Positions 1-7,563 of a stretch of 64,000 nt of DNA are shown piece after piece. Under the pieces are notes generated by a model. That model saw only the letters and a list, made by a program, of their open reading frames with translations. It did not search any database and had not been told where the DNA came from. The position numbers were made by a program, and so were the translations under genes. Every line of letters begins with the position of its first letter. Positions within the stretch are counted from its first letter, which is position 1. The stretch is from Mucilaginibacter rivuli (GTDB taxonomy: Bacteria > Bacteroidota > Bacteroidia > Sphingobacteriales > Sphingobacteriaceae). The DNA lies in NCBI RefSeq assembly GCF_019391655.1, contig NZ_JAHXPQ010000008.1, forward strand, positions 62,001-126,000, in the 5' to 3' direction.

Positions 1-432
1 GCCAAAACCCGGGTTAACAGACATGATCAATACCATGTCCAGTTCATCAACAATATCATCAAGTACAGCTACCGGTGTATGCGGGTTAAGCGCCACCCCT
101 GCTTTACAGCCCAGTTCTTTTATTTTATTGATGGTACGGTTAAGGTGTGTACATGCTTCGTAATGCACCGTAATCACATCGGCACCGGCATCTTTAAATT
201 CCTGCAGGTATCTGTCAGGGTCAACAATCATCAGGTGTACATCTAAAGGCTTTTTGGCTATTGCCTTAATTTGTTTAATAATGGCAAAACCAAAAGATAT
301 GTTTGGTACAAACACACCGTCCATTACATCTACATGTATCCAGTCGGCATCGCTTTGGTTAAGCATTTCAATATCTTTTTGCAGGTTAGCAAAATTGGCG
401 GTTAAAATAGATGGTGAAACCAGGTGCTTCAT
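1..432 (-). CDS. rpe: Ribulose-phosphate 3-epimerase, partial (3' end outside window)
   Basis: Interconverts ribulose 5-phosphate and xylulose 5-phosphate in the cytosolic pentose phosphate pathway. The 144 N-terminal residues are visible. They begin MKHLVSPSILTANF, followed by HVDVMDG (His33, Asp35) and DVHLMI (His66), which are the metal-binding positions of this TIM-barrel family. The sequence is cut at the left edge in the MSVNPGFG motif, so about 70 residues are missing. The ATG at 432 is chosen because the family starts a few residues before SPSIL. A TAAGTTTG box (minus strand, 437-444) sits only four bases upstream of the start, so the transcript may be nearly leaderless. Confidence 0.95.
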   Translation of the reverse strand, partial: MKHLVSPSILTANFANLQKDIEMLNQSDADWIHVDVMDGVFVPNISFGFAIIKQIKAIAKKPLDVHLMIVDPDRYLQEFKDAGADVITVHYEACTHLNRTINKIKELGCKAGVALNPHTPVAVLDDIVDELDMVLIMSVNPGFG

Positions 433-436
433 GCCG

Positions 437-444
437 CAAACTTA
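437..444 (-). promoter_or_regulatory. Putative -7 box (TAAGTTTG) of rpe
   Basis: The sequence matches the Bacteroidota -7 consensus TAnnTTTG and lies four bases before the rpe ATG. No good TTTG -33 element is seen at the usual spacing, so this is a weak call. Confidence 0.4.
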
Positions 445-498
445 CATAAATTTTATGTTTTTGTAGTTTCGAAAAAACGACTATTGGCAAGCTGCTTA

Positions 499-774
499 TT
501 AATCGCAATTCAATAACAGATCGTAGTACTTTTTCATTAAAACAGGATCATAATCAACCAATGATCTATGTGCTTCGGCTACAAGTTCATTTAGTATTGA
601 TGCGGCAAGCATGCCCTCTGCATCAGGCATGGCTTCGTGAAATTTTATGAGTTCTTTTACCCGAATAATTTGGTGGAGCAGGTCGGTAATAAGATCATTT
701 TGCGCACGCTTTTCCATCCCCTTTCCGCCGGGTTTGTTTTTATCATCAAGCGGATCGTGGATATTAAGTGTCAT
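499..774 (-). CDS. Hypothetical 91-aa protein
   Basis: I do not recognise this family. It is a small soluble protein with no signal peptide or membrane segment. It has an acidic and helical look, with a Gly/Lys-rich N-terminal part (NKPGGKG) followed by a predicted helical stretch of leucine/isoleucine heptads. It lies between the pnp terminator and rpe, in the same direction as both. It could be co-transcribed with rpe, because only about 65 bp separate them. Codon use looks like that of its neighbours. Function unknown; the reading frame is probably real because it has an ATG, a normal stop and no better overlapping frame. Confidence 0.65.
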   Translation of the reverse strand: MTLNIHDPLDDKNKPGGKGMEKRAQNDLITDLLHQIIRVKELIKFHEAMPDAEGMLAASILNELVAEAHRSLVDYDPVLMKKYYDLLLNCD

Positions 775-936
775 GTCGATAATTACTTAGTATATGCTTT
801 ATTAACATTAGTTAATAAGACACTGTTATACGTCAAAAATCATGCTATAATTTAAAATCGCAACAAAATATATCCGGAAATTTAACAATGCGTAATAAAT
901 ATGATGAGCGCACTTTTTATTCAACAGATCGTCATA

Positions 937-968
937 AAAAAAGGCCCTCTTTTCAGAGGGCCTTTTAA
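937..968 (-). terminator. Rho-independent terminator after pnp
   Basis: A GGCCCTCT/AGAGGGCC hairpin (943-950 with 955-962) is flanked by A and T runs on both sides. It lies 20 bp after the pnp stop on the minus strand. Confidence 0.9.
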
Positions 969-985
969 ATATAATTGATTTTATA

Positions 986-3127
986 TTAAGCTTTTGGCTC
1001 AACCGGTTTAGCTTCCGGTTTTGGTAATAAAGCTTTGCGCGAAAGCTTCAGTTTACCTTGTTTATCAACTTCAAGTAATTTAACACGAACCTGATCGCCT
1101 ACGTTGAATATACCATCCATTGTTTCGATACGTTTGTGGTCAATTTCCGAAATGTGTAATAAACCATCCTTACCCGGCATAATTTCAACGAAAGCACCAA
1201 ACGGCATGATCGAACGAACTTTACCTTCGTAAATTTCGCCAACCTCTGGTTTAGCAGCTATCGCGCGGATACGTGCAACAGCAGCATCAATAGCGCCTTT
1301 GTTATCAGCAAATATCTGAACGATACCCTGGTTGTCTTTTTCTTCGATAGAAATGGTCGAACCGGTTTCACGTTGCATTTCCTGGATAATCTTACCACCG
1401 GGACCTATTACAGCGCCGATAAATTCTTTATCGATACGTAGTTCAACAATACGCGGAGCGTGTGGTTTAAAGTCTTCGTTAGGAGCCGTAATGGTTTTAG
1501 CCATTTCACCTAAGATGTGCAAACGGCCTTCTTTAGCCTGGTTTAACGCATTAGTTAATACTTCGTATGATAAACCATTGATCTTCAAATCCATTTGTAC
1601 AGCAACAATACCGTTTTTAGTACCTGTTACTTTAAAGTCCATATCACCCAGGTGATCTTCATCACCCAAGATGTCAGAAAGGATAGCATATTTTGTACCC
1701 ATTTCGTTGGTGATCAAACCCATCGCGATACCCGATACCGGGTTGCTGATTTTGATACCTGCATCCATCAAAGCTAATGTACCGGCACAAACCGTAGCCA
1801 TTGATGATGAACCGTTAGATTCTAAAATATCAGATACAACACGGATGGTATAAGGATTTTGATCATCGGCAGGTAACACACGTTTTAACGAACGCATAGC
1901 TAAGTTACCGTGACCGATCTCACGACGGCCTGCTCCCCTGTTCGGGCGAACCTCACCGGTTGAGAAACCAGGAAAATTGTAATGCAACAGGAATTTTTGG
2001 TAACCGTTGATAAACGCGCCATCAATCATTTGCTCATCATCCTTAGCACCTAAGGTAACCGAAGTTAATGATTGTGTTTCACCACGTGTAAACACGGCAG
2101 AACCGTGAGCAGCAGGCAAATAACCAACTTCGCTCCAGATAGGGCGTATTTGTGTAGTTGTACGGCCATCTAAACGTTTGCCTTCATCCAATACAAGGTT
2201 ACGGATAGCATCATACTCAACATCGTGATAATATTTTTTAGCTAATGATTTTGTGATATCATCAATTTCGCCTAAAGTAGCGATATAGGTATCCCTAACT
2301 TCTTTGAATTTAGCACTACGCTCATCTTTAGCTGATGCAGAACTTGCAACAGCGTAAACCTGATCGTAAGTAGCAGCGTAAATAGCTTTCTTCAGCTCTT
2401 CATTACTATGCTCATGGCTGTAGGTACGTTTTTCAGTTTTGTTAAGCTCTGCAGTTAATTCTTTTTGAGCTAAACATTGTACTTTAATAGCAGTGTGGGC
2501 AAATTTAATAGCCTCAACTAATTCAGCTTCCTGTATCTCGGCACTTTCACCTTCAACCATGTTGATATCATGCTCGCTACCGGCTACGATGAACTCTAAA
2601 GTGGCGCGTTGCAATTGGCTCAGTGTTGGGTTGATAATTAGTTTACCATCAATTTTAGCCACGCGAACTTCAGATATCGGGCCGTTGAACGGGATATCAG
2701 AACAAGCTAAAGCTGCTGATGCAGCTAAACCTGCTAAACAATCAGGCATGATATCTTTATCAGCCGATATTAATGATATCATTACTTGTGTATCAGCATG
2801 ATAATCATCCGGGAACATTGGGCGTAATGCACGGTCAACCAAACGCGAGATCAAAACCTCATAATCTGATAAACGTGCCTCTCGGCGTAAAAATCCACCA
2901 GGAATACGGCCTGTAGCCGCGTATTTTTCTTGATAATCAACAGAAAGGGGTAAAAAATCAATACCTTCTTTTGCTTCTTTTGATGATACTACAGTAGCCA
3001 ATAACATGGTATCACCCATTTTAATTACTACAGAGCCATCGGCTTGTTTGGCCAGCTTGCCGGTTTCAATTTCGATGGTGCGGCCGTCACCCAGATCGAT
3101 AACTTTTTTAATTACGTTTAAACTCAT
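986..3127 (-). CDS. pnp: Polyribonucleotide nucleotidyltransferase (PNPase)
   Basis: Phosphorolytic 3'-5' exoribonuclease of RNA decay; acts as a trimer. Two RNase PH domains with an alpha-helical linker are followed by a KH domain (IGPGGKIIQEM) and an S1 domain (GKVRSIMPFGAFVEIMPGKDG) near the C-terminus, the standard PNPase order. The start is set at MSLNVIKK (3127), giving 713 residues. An in-frame ATG seven codons upstream (3148) exists but adds a non-conserved MRQTQKK tail. It follows rpsO in the same direction, the classic rpsO-pnp pairing, but a strong terminator separates them. pnp therefore depends on read-through or on its own promoter; a TACTTTTG box on the minus strand at 3198-3205 is a candidate. 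Confidence 0.97.
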   Translation of the reverse strand: MSLNVIKKVIDLGDGRTIEIETGKLAKQADGSVVIKMGDTMLLATVVSSKEAKEGIDFLPLSVDYQEKYAATGRIPGGFLRREARLSDYEVLISRLVDRALRPMFPDDYHADTQVMISLISADKDIMPDCLAGLAASAALACSDIPFNGPISEVRVAKIDGKLIINPTLSQLQRATLEFIVAGSEHDINMVEGESAEIQEAELVEAIKFAHTAIKVQCLAQKELTAELNKTEKRTYSHEHSNEELKKAIYAATYDQVYAVASSASAKDERSAKFKEVRDTYIATLGEIDDITKSLAKKYYHDVEYDAIRNLVLDEGKRLDGRTTTQIRPIWSEVGYLPAAHGSAVFTRGETQSLTSVTLGAKDDEQMIDGAFINGYQKFLLHYNFPGFSTGEVRPNRGAGRREIGHGNLAMRSLKRVLPADDQNPYTIRVVSDILESNGSSSMATVCAGTLALMDAGIKISNPVSGIAMGLITNEMGTKYAILSDILGDEDHLGDMDFKVTGTKNGIVAVQMDLKINGLSYEVLTNALNQAKEGRLHILGEMAKTITAPNEDFKPHAPRIVELRIDKEFIGAVIGPGGKIIQEMQRETGSTISIEEKDNQGIVQIFADNKGAIDAAVARIRAIAAKPEVGEIYEGKVRSIMPFGAFVEIMPGKDGLLHISEIDHKRIETMDGIFNVGDQVRVKLLEVDKQGKLKLSRKALLPKPEAKPVEPKA

Positions 3128-3204
3128 CTTTTTTTGTGTTTGGCGCACTTTTCATCTTTTGAGTGCACCGGTTTTTATGGTGTATAAATATTTCGGACAA
3201 AAGT

Positions 3205-3236
3205 AAAAAAGCCGTCTCCAAAAGAGACGGCTTTTT
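3205..3236 (-). terminator. Rho-independent terminator after rpsO
   Basis: A GCCGTCTC/GAGACGGC hairpin (3211-3218 with 3224-3231) is followed on the minus strand by a T run. It lies 18 bp after the rpsO stop and before pnp. Confidence 0.9.
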
Positions 3237-3254
3237 AGTGATTCACTAAAAGAA

Positions 3255-3533
3255 TTATTTTATGATATCGCGCAAGCCTAAAGCTTTGATAATGGCACGG
3301 TACCTGTTAATATCTTTTTTGTAAAGGTATGCCAGCAATCCGCGGCGTTTACCTACTAATTTTTGAAGGGATAACTGTGTAGAAAAATCTTTTTTGTTTT
3401 TCTGTAAGTGGCCGGTTAAGTGAGCAATACGTGCTGTAAATAAAGCTACTTGTCCTTCGGTTGAACCGGTGTTAGTGGCTTCGCCACCGTGTTTTGCGAA
3501 AATCTCTGATTTCCAATCGTTACTTAAATACAT
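3255..3533 (-). CDS. rpsO: 30S ribosomal protein S15
   Basis: Primary 16S rRNA-binding protein of the small subunit platform. The 92-residue sequence has the S15 signatures TNTGSTEGQVALFTARI, LTGHLQKNKKD and VGKRRGLLAYL. The length is close to the family norm of 88-91. It lies immediately upstream of pnp, as in many bacteria, and ends in its own hairpin terminator. The start is the only plausible ATG. A candidate -7 box (TACCTTTG, minus strand, 3578-3585) lies about 45 bp upstream, leaving a short untranslated leader. Confidence 0.98.
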   Translation of the reverse strand: MYLSNDWKSEIFAKHGGEATNTGSTEGQVALFTARIAHLTGHLQKNKKDFSTQLSLQKLVGKRRGLLAYLYKKDINRYRAIIKALGLRDIIK

Positions 3534-3577
3534 TACCTGAATAATATTGAAGCGTAAATAATTCTATTAATTGGGTG

Positions 3578-3585
3578 CAAAGGTA
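3578..3585 (-). promoter_or_regulatory. Putative -7 box (TACCTTTG) of rpsO
   Basis: Matches the Bacteroidota TAnnTTTG element and lies 45 bp upstream of rpsO. The -33 TTTG is not found at ideal spacing, so confidence is moderate. Confidence 0.45.
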
Positions 3586-3593
3586 ATTCTTTT

Positions 3594-3716
3594 AAGTCAA
3601 AAGTAAAAATCCAAAAGGCAAAATAAAACATTCGCGGTTAGCGGGTGTTAACTTAACAAACAAACTGGCTTTTAAGCATATTAGGCTATATAGTTTTGAA
3701 TTTTTACTTTTGACTT
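3594..3716. repeat. Gapped inverted repeat, 17-bp perfect arms
   Basis: AAGTCAAAAGTAAAAAT (3594-3610) is repeated exactly in inverted form at 3700-3716, and the match continues imperfectly inward (TCCAAAAGG against TCAAAACT). The 89-bp gap is AT-rich and non-coding. It fills the space between the divergent rpsO and thioesterase genes. It is one of several locus-specific gapped palindromes in this window. Confidence 0.8.
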
Positions 3717-3729
3717 TTTATCTAACATT

Positions 3730-4155
3730 ATGCCTGGCACTAACCCACTTTATAAAGCCTTCGAAACTGAACTACGCGTACGCCCCGATGATATCGATAT
3801 GTTCCAGCATGTGCATAACAGCAAATACTTTGATTATGTATTAGCTGCCCGTTATGACCAAATGGAACTTAACTACGGCATGAGCATGGAAAGGTTTATG
3901 GAAAACGGTTATGGTTGGGTAGTTAAGGCTGTACACATTAATTTTAAACGGGCCTTAATGCTGGGCGACTACTTCACCGTTAAAACAGGTATCAATGAAA
4001 TTGACGACCGGGGCTGCCGCGTAAAGTTTATCATTACCAATAAGAGTAATAACAAGGTGAGCGCCGATGGATGGTTTGATTTTGTGATGATAGATATCAA
4101 CACAGGCAAAAGCGTTCTCATTCCTGATGATATTATGGAGCATTATATGATATAA
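3730..4155 (+). CDS. Acyl-CoA thioesterase, 4HBT hot-dog family
   Basis: Likely hydrolyses an acyl-CoA or acyl-ACP thioester in the cytosol; substrate unknown. The 141 residues follow the YbgC/FadM-like pattern: an N-terminal strand with RPDDIDMFQHVHNSKYFDYV, containing the Asp and His-Asn-Ser/Tyr of the hot-dog active site, then the long helix, then KTGINEIDDRGCRVKF and DGWFDFVMID strands. It is a monocistronic gene flanked by two gapped inverted repeats, and its stop codon falls inside the second one. The start codon is the first ATG after the upstream repeat. A fatty-acid salvage role is only a guess from the family. Confidence 0.85.
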   Translation: MPGTNPLYKAFETELRVRPDDIDMFQHVHNSKYFDYVLAARYDQMELNYGMSMERFMENGYGWVVKAVHINFKRALMLGDYFTVKTGINEIDDRGCRVKFIITNKSNNKVSADGWFDFVMIDINTGKSVLIPDDIMEHYMI

Positions 4156-4251
4156 TGTGCAAATTAGTAAATGTGCAGATGTGCAAATAATTGCGTATCA
4201 CCATTCTTTTAAATCATTTGCACATCTGCAAATACGCACATTTGTACATTA
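4152..4251. repeat. Long palindrome of the TGTGCAAAT word between convergent genes
   Basis: TGCAGATGTGCAAAT (4174-4188) is perfectly inverted at 4216-4230. An outer pair, TAATGTGCAAAT (4153-4164) and ATTTGTACATTA (4240-4251), has one mismatch. The outer arms overlap the stop codons of the converging thioesterase and esterase genes, so the structure probably serves both as a transcription end or 3' stabiliser. The same word recurs at 48411-48484. Confidence 0.8.
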
Positions 4252-4989
4252 GGGTTTCAAATATGCCGTCAGCGGCAATTTCAATTCCTTCAATCCTTCT
4301 ACAGCTAATTCAGCCATTTTGTGCGCGCCTGTTGGGTTAAAGTGGGTATTATCCTTCACCCCCTTCGGGAAGCCTTTGTACACACCCGAATCTGCCCAGT
4401 TCCATAGCGATTGTGATGGTGCTTCTCCCATCGCTTTTACCAGCTTCTCGCTTTTTTGCAGCATATCTACAAAGGCTACATTATTTTTAGTGGCCACATC
4501 GCGTACAGCATCCGGGTATAAGCCATGCGAGTTTGTAAGTACACCATCCTTAAAGCTGCGGCGGGTAACAGGCGTCATTAATATCGGGGTTGCGCCTTTG
4601 CCGCGTGCATCAGTAACAAATTTTAACAGGTTGGCTTTAAACTCATCTATGGTAGTACCTGTATTTGGTTTTTCAACCTTCTCATCATTGTGGCCAAATT
4701 CAATTATTACATAATCTCCGGCCTGCAATGTGCTCATTACATCATCCCAACGTTTCTCATTAATAAAGCTTTTGGTACTGCGGCCATTTTGTGCACGGTT
4801 ATCAATGGTAACGTCACCGGTAAAATACTCTTTGAATACCTGACCCCAACCTGTTTCGGGATAAACACCCGGGCTTTTGTTGGCCATGGTCGAGTCGCCT
4901 ATCATGTATACTTTTATGGGTGTTAGTTTCGTCCAGCTCACTAAAATAGCGGTAAGCAAAATAAAGGCTATTGGTTTTATAAATTTCAT
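4249..4989 (-). CDS. Secreted SGNH hydrolase, rhamnogalacturonan acetylesterase type (CE12)
   Basis: Probably removes acetyl groups from pectic rhamnogalacturonan in the periplasm or outside the cell. The start is placed at MKFIKPIAFILL (4989), which opens a hydrophobic signal peptide; a longer frame to 5028 adds 13 non-signal residues. SGNH blocks are present: GDST (Ser33), NGRST, GHND (about residues 99-102) and DNTHFNPTGAHKM with the Asp213/His216 dyad. The 246-residue length matches CE12 enzymes. It lies downstream of two MG2/plug-like proteins on the same strand with a 77-bp gap, and its 3' end is inside a palindrome. A polygalacturonase (GH28) lies at the far end of this window, so pectin use is plausible. 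Confidence 0.85.
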   Translation of the reverse strand: MKFIKPIAFILLTAILVSWTKLTPIKVYMIGDSTMANKSPGVYPETGWGQVFKEYFTGDVTIDNRAQNGRSTKSFINEKRWDDVMSTLQAGDYVIIEFGHNDEKVEKPNTGTTIDEFKANLLKFVTDARGKGATPILMTPVTRRSFKDGVLTNSHGLYPDAVRDVATKNNVAFVDMLQKSEKLVKAMGEAPSQSLWNWADSGVYKGFPKGVKDNTHFNPTGAHKMAELAVEGLKELKLPLTAYLKP

Positions 4990-5065
4990 GATATTTTTTA
5001 TACTGTGTGAGATTTTATAAATGTGCAAATTATTAATTCAGTTCCCCATTTAAGGGTTTAGAGGA

Positions 5066-7561
5066 TTATTTTACCATATATGTTGTACCCGATACCACAG
5101 GCGTGCCCTTCTCCGTCAACCCCTGCACCACTACCCTGATGTTTGTTTTCGGGTCGGCGTTAAAAAAGGTTAGCGTTGCTGTACCGCTGGCATCAGTAAT
5201 CACATCGGGTTCCCAAAATATAGCTGTGCGGCTATCCGGCTTGCCCTGGTTACCTGCATTATAAACCGGCTTGTAAAAAGTGCGGGCTTCGTAATAACCA
5301 TCAACATGGGCATTTACCATACTCAGCTGCGCTTTTTCCATAGCATTTGGTTTCAGGTCCAGAAATATCAGGTAAACATCACCACCGGCGCCGGTACCAT
5401 ACGTACCCGTGCTGCTGGCTGCTGATACCGTTTGGCCCAAAACGTGCCTTACAGTCACCTTGTTTATCACATCCATGGTCAGATCGAGGTAGATACCATT
5501 GCTGATATCATCAACATCTTCGCGCCCGTTGGCAATAAAGCGTGGTACTATCTTTTTCTGACTGTCACGGTTCTTCTCCACATCAAACTGCGCCCCTAAA
5601 AAATATACGGTATCCACATCATTTACGCGCGCGCCCGGCACTTCGTGTATCAAAAAATCGCGTAACGAATTATAGAAATAGTATTTTGATGTTACCGGGT
5701 AAGTAAGATCCGGATAGCCAAATTTAGTTACGGTTTGGTTGAACAACTGATCGTATTTATTAGCTTTAATGGTTAGCTCCTTTAGTTTTAGGGTATCCGA
5801 TAAGCGTTGTTTTCCTCTTGACCGTACCGCATCAGCATTTAAAAACGCAACCTGGCTTACTGTATCAACCGTAAACTGGCGGACAGGGTTTGCCGGGATC
5901 GCCGCTTTATTTAGTGAATCCATTTGTATCAGGCCCACCTTTTTTTGTTTATCATCAAAAGCTGCCAGGGTTATGTCTTTACCCCCGGTAAATGGCACAC
6001 CTTTAAAATAGTATTTACCGGCACTATCTGTTTTTGTAAGATAAGCTTGCCCTACTACAGGCCCCTTAATAGTTAAGGTTACATTTGTATTAGGGATAGG
6101 TTTATTGGCAAATTTAGCCCTTAGCCTGCCTGATACGGCAAAACCATCTTCGGCCGGGTAGCTTATCCTGATAGCGGTATCGGCTAAACGTTTCCATACA
6201 AAATCGCGCCAGCCTTGTGTCATCAATAACAGGTCTATCTGTTTAAAGCGATTGGTATTTGTGGTATCAAAATACCTTTCGGGATGCTCTATTTTACCCC
6301 TTACCTCCGATTGCAGCATCAGGTACGATACGATATTGCCATCACCCGCCGGAACTACCTTTGCATCAACCACGGCAACTGAAAGGTTTGCCTTTAGTGG
6401 GTTGTTCCTTGCATCAGCCGCTTTAATGTTCAGGGTTACTTTTTCTTTTGAAGCATACACGATCTTATCTGTTTTAACAGTTAATGCTTTCGCTGATATA
6501 GAATCCGGGATAAAGATCAATCTTTCGCATTGCGGGTGTTGTTGCTTATCGTATATCGTAATGCTGGAAACCCCTGCCGGGAATTGTTTTTTTGGCAGCG
6601 TGGCGCTGATCTGCATCTCCTGGAATTTTGCTGTAGCATTTAACACCCTCAAGCCTGTATGCCTTGCGGTAAGTACAATTTCCTTATCGGGATTATCTGC
6701 CAGCGTAGCCTGGTTGGTACTGATAATGATACGTAAATGCTCAGGGTCTGCATCGCTGGTGTGTATGGTATAACCTTTGGCTAAAGCGGCAGGTAAAGTT
6801 GTTGTAAAGGGCTGGTTATTATTGAACGCCCCTTTTACCGCATAGGTTTTATTCGCCTCGGGCGTAAAAACAAATAAGCCTGTTCCCTGGGCAGTACTGT
6901 TAAAACGCGCAACCGTATCACCTGTTGATGATATGATGCTTGCCTTAACGCTCACATCCTTCCCATTAGGATCTTCGGCTTTAAAAGCAACTATCCCCGT
7001 CACATCATTAACCATTGATCCGCCTTCAGGGAAAAAACGGATAATAGACTTACCTTTTGTTGTTGCTATTACTGCAGGTTTGTTTTGCTTGGCTAAAGTT
7101 TTTGCCGCGGCACCGGCTGCGCCTTGCTTATCAATAATGGTATTTGATATGGTGATGGTTTTCTCAAAAATAAAATTATCGCCAAAATTACGCATCCAGT
7201 TGGTGTAGGCACGCAGCCTGTAAGTGCCTGCCGGGATAGAATCAGCAAGTTTAAAATCGCCTTTACCTAAACCATTAGCCATAAAAACGGTTTCGGTATT
7301 GATGATCTTAGCGTTGGGGTCTACCAGATCTACATATAAATTATTGGTATAACCTAAAGGTATATTTGTTTGCGCGTCAACCAGGTAAGCCTTAAACCAC
7401 ATATCATCGCCGGTGCTATAATAATCCCGATCGGTATGAAGATATACCTTCTCAAAAAAGAGTTTGCCCGCGGGCGCCTTTTGTGCTTGCGAAAAACCCG
7501 TATAACTAACAAATAGTAGCAGAGCGGTCAGGCTTAACCTGTTCATATATTTTAGTATCAT
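5066..7561 (-). CDS. Secreted MG2/TonB-plug-like protein, paralog 1
   Basis: A large exported protein, 831 residues with a signal peptide (LLLFVSYTGFSQA). The N-terminal third begins LFFEKVYLHTDRDYYSTGDDMWFKAYL, typical of the macroglobulin MG2-like beta domains in Bacteroidota surface proteins. A carboxypeptidase-regulatory-like beta domain follows in the middle (SGRLRAKFANKPIPNTNVTL). The C-terminal part resembles a TonB plug (FLIHEVPGARVNDVD) and ends in a beta strand (VVQGLTEKGTPVVSG). No transmembrane beta barrel follows the plug, so it is not a complete receptor. The start could also be MNRL at 7546. It begins 2 bp after the stop of its paralog, so the two are surely co-transcribed. Function unknown. 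Confidence 0.8.
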   Translation of the reverse strand: MILKYMNRLSLTALLLFVSYTGFSQAQKAPAGKLFFEKVYLHTDRDYYSTGDDMWFKAYLVDAQTNIPLGYTNNLYVDLVDPNAKIINTETVFMANGLGKGDFKLADSIPAGTYRLRAYTNWMRNFGDNFIFEKTITISNTIIDKQGAAGAAAKTLAKQNKPAVIATTKGKSIIRFFPEGGSMVNDVTGIVAFKAEDPNGKDVSVKASIISSTGDTVARFNSTAQGTGLFVFTPEANKTYAVKGAFNNNQPFTTTLPAALAKGYTIHTSDADPEHLRIIISTNQATLADNPDKEIVLTARHTGLRVLNATAKFQEMQISATLPKKQFPAGVSSITIYDKQQHPQCERLIFIPDSISAKALTVKTDKIVYASKEKVTLNIKAADARNNPLKANLSVAVVDAKVVPAGDGNIVSYLMLQSEVRGKIEHPERYFDTTNTNRFKQIDLLLMTQGWRDFVWKRLADTAIRISYPAEDGFAVSGRLRAKFANKPIPNTNVTLTIKGPVVGQAYLTKTDSAGKYYFKGVPFTGGKDITLAAFDDKQKKVGLIQMDSLNKAAIPANPVRQFTVDTVSQVAFLNADAVRSRGKQRLSDTLKLKELTIKANKYDQLFNQTVTKFGYPDLTYPVTSKYYFYNSLRDFLIHEVPGARVNDVDTVYFLGAQFDVEKNRDSQKKIVPRFIANGREDVDDISNGIYLDLTMDVINKVTVRHVLGQTVSAASSTGTYGTGAGGDVYLIFLDLKPNAMEKAQLSMVNAHVDGYYEARTFYKPVYNAGNQGKPDSRTAIFWEPDVITDASGTATLTFFNADPKTNIRVVVQGLTEKGTPVVSGTTYMVK

Positions 7562-7563
7562 TT